In this document: positions 5,981-9,548 of the stretch, one piece after another
Layout of the letters: each line of letters starts with the position of its first letter
How positions within the stretch are numbered: the stretch's first letter is position 1
Assembly: GCA_003250865.1 (NCBI GenBank)
Contig: QKJH01000155.1
Location: 1-9,548 of the forward strand
Source: Alphaproteobacteria bacterium
GTDB lineage: Bacteria > Pseudomonadota > Alphaproteobacteria > Micavibrionales > SZUA-601
Reading direction: 5' to 3'
DNA length: 9,548 nucleotides
The notes under the pieces: generated by a model
The model's database searches: none
What the model was told of the DNA's origin: nothing
What the model saw: only the letters and a program-made list of their open reading frames with translations
Program-made: the position numbers and the translations under genes

Positions 5981-7282
5981 ATGAACGAGATGAATCAAAA
6001 CGTGTCCTTTGTTGAAAAATACATGCCGTGGCTCCTCGAAAGCTATATCCCGAAGGCTGAAAAACCTCTTTCGGAGAAAAAGAGAGAAGAGGTAAAACAG
6101 CAGGCATCGGATAAAAACCCTAAAGTACGTAAAAAAGTGGCGGAGATGGAAAATGCTCCGGCAGAAGTATTACACGACTTGGCCGAAGATGAAGATGTAA
6201 GCGTCCGTAAGGCGGTGGCTGCTAATCGTTCTACTCCGCACCGTGTGAATATCATTCTGGCGAATGACAAGGATCAGGATGTACGCTTGATATTGGCACA
6301 GCGTCTGGTGCGTTTGTTGCCGCATTTGTCAGCGCACGAGCAAGCAGAAGTTTATAATTCAACGGTTGATGCCTTGCGCATTTTGGCCGAAGACAAAGTA
6401 ACAAATATTCGTATTGCCCTATCTACATCTCTTAAAGATGTTGCCAATACACCCCCCGATATTGCCAAGCGTCTGGCCGAAGATATTGAACGCGAAGTGG
6501 CCGAGCCCATTATCCGTTTTTCGCTATCGCTTTCCGATGACGATTTATTGGGGATTATTGCATCACAGCCTGATGGCTGGCGTTTGTGCTCTATTGCCCA
6601 GCGAGAATCTGTCTCCGAGTCTGTTTCCTATGCAGTAATTGAAAGTGATTTACCGGAAGCACAGACCGCACTGCTGAAAAACAAAAGTGCCGACATCAAT
6701 GTTCAGACAATGGACATCATAAAAAAACGGGCAACTGGGAACGCTACCATTATGGCGGCGTATAATCGCCGTGAACGTATTCCGGTATCCATTACCAATA
6801 AACTGACACGGTTTTTAGATGACAGCATGACCAGCTTTTTAAAGAAGCGCTCCAATTTGGAAGACGATGTGCTGGAAGGTGTTGTTGAAACAGCCCGTCG
6901 GCGCATGGACTGGGTTGAAAACTCCGATCGTGAAGAAACCTCAACCATGCGTGTTAAAAGAATGGCTGCCGAAGGTACGCTAACGGACGAGAGTATTGCA
7001 GATGCGCTATCATGGTCGGATTATGAATTTGTTTTGACGGCTATTGGTTATAAAGCCAACATTTCATCTATTATTGTGCGCCGTATCTTTGATACGCGTA
7101 GTGCCAAAGCAACGCTTGCTGTGTGTAAACGCGCAGGTATTTCTGTGCGTTTGGCTGTTAAAATCCAACAGCAGGTGGCCAAAGTGCCGCATAACAAAGT
7201 GCTCTATCCCAAAGGTGGGGATGAATATCCTCTCTCGGATGAAGATATGCGCTGGCAGTTGGAATTTTTTGGTATTGAGTAA
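5981..7282 (+). CDS. DUF2336 protein with N-terminal HEAT/LRV-like repeats
   Basis: This 433-residue protein is predicted to be soluble, with no signal peptide or membrane segment. Residues about 35-110 contain tandem helical repeats of the leucine-rich-variant/HEAT type, each built on a VRKxVAxN core followed by TPxxxLxxLAxDxD. Examples are VRKKVAEMENAPAEVLHDLA (50-68) and VRKAVAANRSTPHRVNIILA (75-94). A DUF2336-like core follows at about 130-400: LAEDIEREVAEPIIRF, then the telling SLSDDDLLGIIA near 183-194. The C-terminal part includes ALSWSDYEFVLTAIGY and CKRAGISVRLAVKI. The family is mainly alphaproteobacterial and uncharacterised; the repeats suggest a protein-binding scaffold. ATG 5981 is preferred over an in-frame TTG at 5966 because GTGGAA lies seven bases upstream; ATG 5990 is also possible. 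The gene follows DUF3137 after 74 bases and is closed by a terminator. Confidence 0.82.
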   Translation: MNEMNQNVSFVEKYMPWLLESYIPKAEKPLSEKKREEVKQQASDKNPKVRKKVAEMENAPAEVLHDLAEDEDVSVRKAVAANRSTPHRVNIILANDKDQDVRLILAQRLVRLLPHLSAHEQAEVYNSTVDALRILAEDKVTNIRIALSTSLKDVANTPPDIAKRLAEDIEREVAEPIIRFSLSLSDDDLLGIIASQPDGWRLCSIAQRESVSESVSYAVIESDLPEAQTALLKNKSADINVQTMDIIKKRATGNATIMAAYNRRERIPVSITNKLTRFLDDSMTSFLKKRSNLEDDVLEGVVETARRRMDWVENSDREETSTMRVKRMAAEGTLTDESIADALSWSDYEFVLTAIGYKANISSIIVRRIFDTRSAKATLAVCKRAGISVRLAVKIQQQVAKVPHNKVLYPKGGDEYPLSDEDMRWQLEFFGIE

Positions 7283-7291
7283 CATTACGAA

Positions 7292-7324
7292 AAGGAGTCT
7301 TTTAAATGGCTCCTTCTTTGTTTT
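7292..7324 (+). terminator. Intrinsic terminator ending the acyl-CoA dehydrogenase-DUF2336 gene run
   Basis: AAGGAGTC (7292-7299) pairs with GGCTCCTT (7308-7315), including one G-U, around an eight-base AT-rich loop. It is followed by CTTTGTTTT at 7316-7324. The stem begins ten bases after the DUF2336 stop codon. This is a convincing rho-independent terminator for rightward transcripts, so mdh probably has its own promoter. Confidence 0.8.
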
Positions 7325-7346
7325 GAATAGAAATACACTATATAAC
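7318..7346 (+). promoter_or_regulatory. Tentative mdh promoter
   Basis: TATAAC at 7341-7346 (five of six matches) is preceded at 17 bp by TTGTTT at 7318-7323 (three of six), which would overlap the T-run of the upstream terminator. TATATA at 7339-7344 is an alternative -10. Transcription would start near 7353, leaving about 30 bases before the mdh ATG. The terminator upstream makes a promoter in this 59-base interval likely, although the -35 match is poor. Confidence 0.4.
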
Positions 7347-7383
7347 ACGCATTACAACAACGTATTGAATAAAGGTGGAAAAT

Positions 7384-8322
7384 ATGTCACGGAAAAAAAT
7401 TGCATTAGTCGGAGCCGGTCAGATTGGCGGTACATTAGCGTTATTGGCAGGGCAAAAAGAGCTGGGCGATATTGTCCTGGTTGATATTGCCGAAGGAATG
7501 CCAAAAGGCAAAGCGCTTGATTTGTCCGAGTTGTCACCGGTAGAAAAATTTGATGCCGGTTATGCTGGCGGTTCGGACTATGCTCTGATTAAAGATGCTG
7601 ATGTTGTTATTGTGACAGCTGGTGTACCGCGTAAACCGGGAATGAGCCGAGATGATTTGGTGGGAATTAATTCCGACGTTATTCGTACCGTTGGCGGAAA
7701 TATTAAAAAATATGCTCCCGATGCATTTGTTATTGTTATCACAAATCCGCTGGATGTCATGGTTGGACTGATGCAAGAAGTAACCGGCTTTGACTCTAAG
7801 AAGGTTGTTGGCATGGCCGGTGTTTTGGATTCAGCACGTTTCCGCTATTTTTTGGCGGAAGAATTTGGTGTGTCGGTAGAAGACGTATCGGCTTTTGTTC
7901 TGGGTGGACATGGCGACACGATGGTACCTCTGGTTCGTTATTCTACAGTGGCAGGCATTCCTTTGCCGGATTTGGTTAAAATGAGATGGACAACGCAGGA
8001 AAAAATCGATGCGATTGTTGATAGAACCCGTAAAGGCGGTGGCGAGATTGTTGCTTTGCTTGGTAACGGGTCAGCTTTTTATGCGCCGGCCGCTTCGGCA
8101 ATTGCAATGGCTGAAAGCTATCTGAGAGATAAAAAACGGGTTTTGCCCTGTGCTGCTAAACTGCACGGCGAGTATGGGGTTGATGGTCTTTATATCGGTG
8201 TTCCTATTGTTATCGGCGCCCAAGGGGTAGAAAAAATCATAGAAATCGAACTCAATGATGAAGAACAGACAATGTTCGACCAATCGGTTACAGCCGTAGG
8301 AAATCTTGTTAAGAAGGCATAA
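7384..8322 (+). CDS. mdh: Malate dehydrogenase, NAD-dependent, LDH-like type
   Basis: This enzyme oxidises malate to oxaloacetate with NAD+ in the TCA cycle. It is 312 residues long, the usual size for the LDH-like, typically tetrameric MDH found in Alphaproteobacteria. The nucleotide fold shows GAGQIGG at 10-16 and an acidic Asp34 at the end of the second strand, which favours NAD over NADP. The substrate loop VPRKPGMSRDDL (81-92) has Arg83, the residue that separates malate from lactate dehydrogenases, and Arg89. NPLD at 121-124, LDSARFR with Asp149 and Arg152, and GGHGDTM with catalytic His176 complete the active site. ATG 7384 is chosen over the in-frame GTG 7375 because that GTG lies inside the ribosome-binding sequence AAAGGTGGAA. 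The gene is preceded and followed by intrinsic terminators. Confidence 0.97.
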   Translation: MSRKKIALVGAGQIGGTLALLAGQKELGDIVLVDIAEGMPKGKALDLSELSPVEKFDAGYAGGSDYALIKDADVVIVTAGVPRKPGMSRDDLVGINSDVIRTVGGNIKKYAPDAFVIVITNPLDVMVGLMQEVTGFDSKKVVGMAGVLDSARFRYFLAEEFGVSVEDVSAFVLGGHGDTMVPLVRYSTVAGIPLPDLVKMRWTTQEKIDAIVDRTRKGGGEIVALLGNGSAFYAPAASAIAMAESYLRDKKRVLPCAAKLHGEYGVDGLYIGVPIVIGAQGVEKIIEIELNDEEQTMFDQSVTAVGNLVKKA

Positions 8323-8328
8323 AGAAAA

Positions 8329-8357
8329 AGGGGACTATAATGTCCCCTATTCTTTTG
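8329..8357 (+). terminator. Intrinsic terminator or attenuator between mdh and sucC
   Basis: AGGGGAC (8329-8335) and GTCCCCT (8342-8348) form a perfect 7-bp GC-rich stem with a six-base loop, preceded by an A-rich run and followed by ATTCTTTTG. It starts six bases after the mdh stop. The T-tract is interrupted, so partial read-through into sucC is plausible. The A-rich 5' side offers weak bidirectional character. Confidence 0.72.
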
Positions 8358-8384
8358 TAAGTCACGTAAAATAAAGGGCAATCA

Positions 8385-9548
8385 ATGAATATTCATGAAT
8401 ATCAGGCCAAAAAGTTGCTGGAACAATATGGCGTTTCAGTGCTGAAAGGCGGTGTAGCATTTTCTGTTGATGAGGCGATGAAGGCAGCTCAGAATTTGGA
8501 TGCAAAAGTGTGGGTTGTCAAAGCACAAATCCATGCCGGTGGTCGCGGTAAAGGCGGCGGCGTTAAGGTGGTTAAATCACTGGACGAGGTGCGCAGTGAA
8601 TCCATGCGGATGCTGGGCATGAATCTGGTTACCCATCAAACCGGCCCCGAAGGACAAAAGGTACGGCGCCTGTATATTGAACAGGGCTGCGCCATTAAAA
8701 AGGAATTTTATTTGGGCATGTTGGTTGACAGGGCTGCTTGTGCCGTTACCATTATGGCCTCGACCGAAGGCGGCATGGATATTGAAGAAGTGGCGGCAAA
8801 AACGCCCGATAAAATTTTGAAAATTGCCGTTGATCCCAAAATCGGTTGCGAAGATTTTTATGCCCGTCAGATTGCATTCGGGTTGGGGTTAAGCGGCAAA
8901 GCCTACAAGCAATGTATCAAGTTTGTCAAAAGCATGTACAAGGCATTCATCGAATTGGATGCTTCCATTGTCGAGATTAATCCGTTGGTATTAACCGAAG
9001 ATGACGAGATTGTTGCTTTGGATGCCAAGATGAATTTTGATGATAACGCGCTTTATCGCCAAGCGGATATTGCCGATTTACGTGATGAAAGCGAAGAAGA
9101 CCCCAAAGAAATTGAAGCCACGAAAAACCAGCTGAACTATGTGGCATTGGATGGTACGGTGGGCTGTATGGTGAATGGTGCCGGACTGGCTATGGCAACA
9201 ATGGATATTGTTAAGCTGGCAGGACAAAAGCCGGCGAACTTTTTGGATGTTGGTGGCGGGGCAACAAAAGAACGTGTAACCGCAGCATTCAAAATCATTC
9301 TGTCGGATGAAAACGTCAATGCCATTCTGGTCAATATTTTTGGCGGTATCATGCGCTGTGACATCATCGCAGGCGGTATTGTCGCAGCAGCCAAAGAAGT
9401 ATCGCTTGACGTACCGCTTGTTGTTCGTTTAGCGGGGACAAATGTTGATTTGGGTAAAAAGATTCTAGCCGAAAGCGGGCTGCCGATTATTTCTGCGGAC
9501 AATCTTGGTGATGCAGCAGAAAAAATTGCTCAGGCTGTTCGGGCGTAG
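8385..9548 (+). CDS. sucC: Succinate-CoA ligase (ADP-forming) subunit beta
   Basis: This is the beta subunit of succinyl-CoA synthetase, which with SucD converts succinyl-CoA to succinate with ATP formation in the TCA cycle. It is complete at 387 residues (E. coli 388), with its stop codon being the last three bases of the window. The N-terminal ATP-grasp half begins MNIHEYQAKKLL and contains Lys46 and the nucleotide loop HAGGRGKGGG at 50-59. EINP at 197-200 supplies Glu197, which contacts the phosphohistidine of SucD, and Asn199, which with Asp213 binds magnesium; numbering coincides with E. coli. The C-terminal ligase domain has MVNGAGLAMATMD at 262-274 and NIFGGIMRCDIIAGGI at 317-332. AAAGGG (8373-8378) is six bases before the ATG. 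sucD is expected immediately downstream. Its separation from mdh by a hairpin suggests a separate or attenuated transcript. Confidence 0.98.
   Translation: MNIHEYQAKKLLEQYGVSVLKGGVAFSVDEAMKAAQNLDAKVWVVKAQIHAGGRGKGGGVKVVKSLDEVRSESMRMLGMNLVTHQTGPEGQKVRRLYIEQGCAIKKEFYLGMLVDRAACAVTIMASTEGGMDIEEVAAKTPDKILKIAVDPKIGCEDFYARQIAFGLGLSGKAYKQCIKFVKSMYKAFIELDASIVEINPLVLTEDDEIVALDAKMNFDDNALYRQADIADLRDESEEDPKEIEATKNQLNYVALDGTVGCMVNGAGLAMATMDIVKLAGQKPANFLDVGGGATKERVTAAFKIILSDENVNAILVNIFGGIMRCDIIAGGIVAAAKEVSLDVPLVVRLAGTNVDLGKKILAESGLPIISADNLGDAAEKIAQAVRA

Noticed and set aside
7044..7484. A 146-codon plus-strand open frame overlapping the end of the DUF2336 gene and the start of mdh.
   Set aside because: It crosses a terminator and two well-supported genes in another frame, has no plausible ribosome-binding site, and its translation has no recognisable domain.
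8336..8341. TATAAT, the exact -10 consensus, in the loop of the mdh-sucC hairpin.
   Set aside because: I found no acceptable -35 at 16-18 bp upstream (that stretch is A-rich), so it is more simply the loop of a terminator.
9137..9502. A 121-codon minus-strand open frame inside sucC.
   Set aside because: It is an antisense shadow of a strongly conserved gene; its serine/proline/threonine-rich translation is typical of reversed codons.
1..9548. Search for tRNAs, rRNAs, CRISPR repeats, transposases, phage genes, toxin-antitoxin pairs and defence genes.
   Set aside because: Nothing matching was seen; genes are housekeeping or conserved unknowns with similar codon use and no direct repeats or transfer scars.

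Overview
The window looks like a chromosomal housekeeping segment of an alphaproteobacterium. The main evidence is gene order: a ZapE/AFG1-type ATPase upstream of malate dehydrogenase (mdh) and succinyl-CoA ligase beta (sucC) is a familiar alphaproteobacterial arrangement. A DUF2336 protein, a family seen mostly in Alphaproteobacteria, and a DmdC-type acyl-CoA dehydrogenase agree with this. The DNA is moderately AT-leaning (by eye, not counted), with T/A-rich third codon positions. That would fit an uncultured or host-associated rhodospirillal-like or Micavibrio-like lineage better than a GC-rich free-living one, but the genus cannot be told from the sequence.

Left part (1-1265): uppP, the undecaprenyl-diphosphate phosphatase of cell-wall lipid-carrier recycling, lies on the minus strand. 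It diverges from a small plus-strand gene for a 67-residue protein with two membrane segments and a glycine-zipper pattern. Between them are candidate sigma70-like promoters with overlapping -10 elements. The first 115 bases carry a perfect DnaA-box sequence next to an 8-bp inverted repeat.

Middle part (1266-7324): a rightward, tightly packed run of an acyl-CoA dehydrogenase, zapE, lemA, a DUF3137 membrane protein and a DUF2336 repeat protein. Gaps are 12 to 21 bases for the first four genes. A 73-base gap holding a 12-bp hairpin precedes the DUF2336 gene, and a good intrinsic terminator closes the run. The interesting feature is that lemA, DUF3137 and DUF2336 sit between zapE and mdh. They look like a small envelope- or scaffold-related module of unknown function.

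Right part (7325-9548): mdh, an intrinsic terminator, then sucC, which ends exactly at the last base. Malate dehydrogenase and succinyl-CoA ligase are TCA-cycle enzymes; sucD is expected just outside the window.

I found no mobile element, CRISPR array, tRNA, rRNA, riboswitch or recognisable defence system. All six well-characterised families are complete, with their key residues intact. The novelty is modest and lies in the lemA-DUF3137-DUF2336 block, the small membrane protein, and a few regulatory structures.
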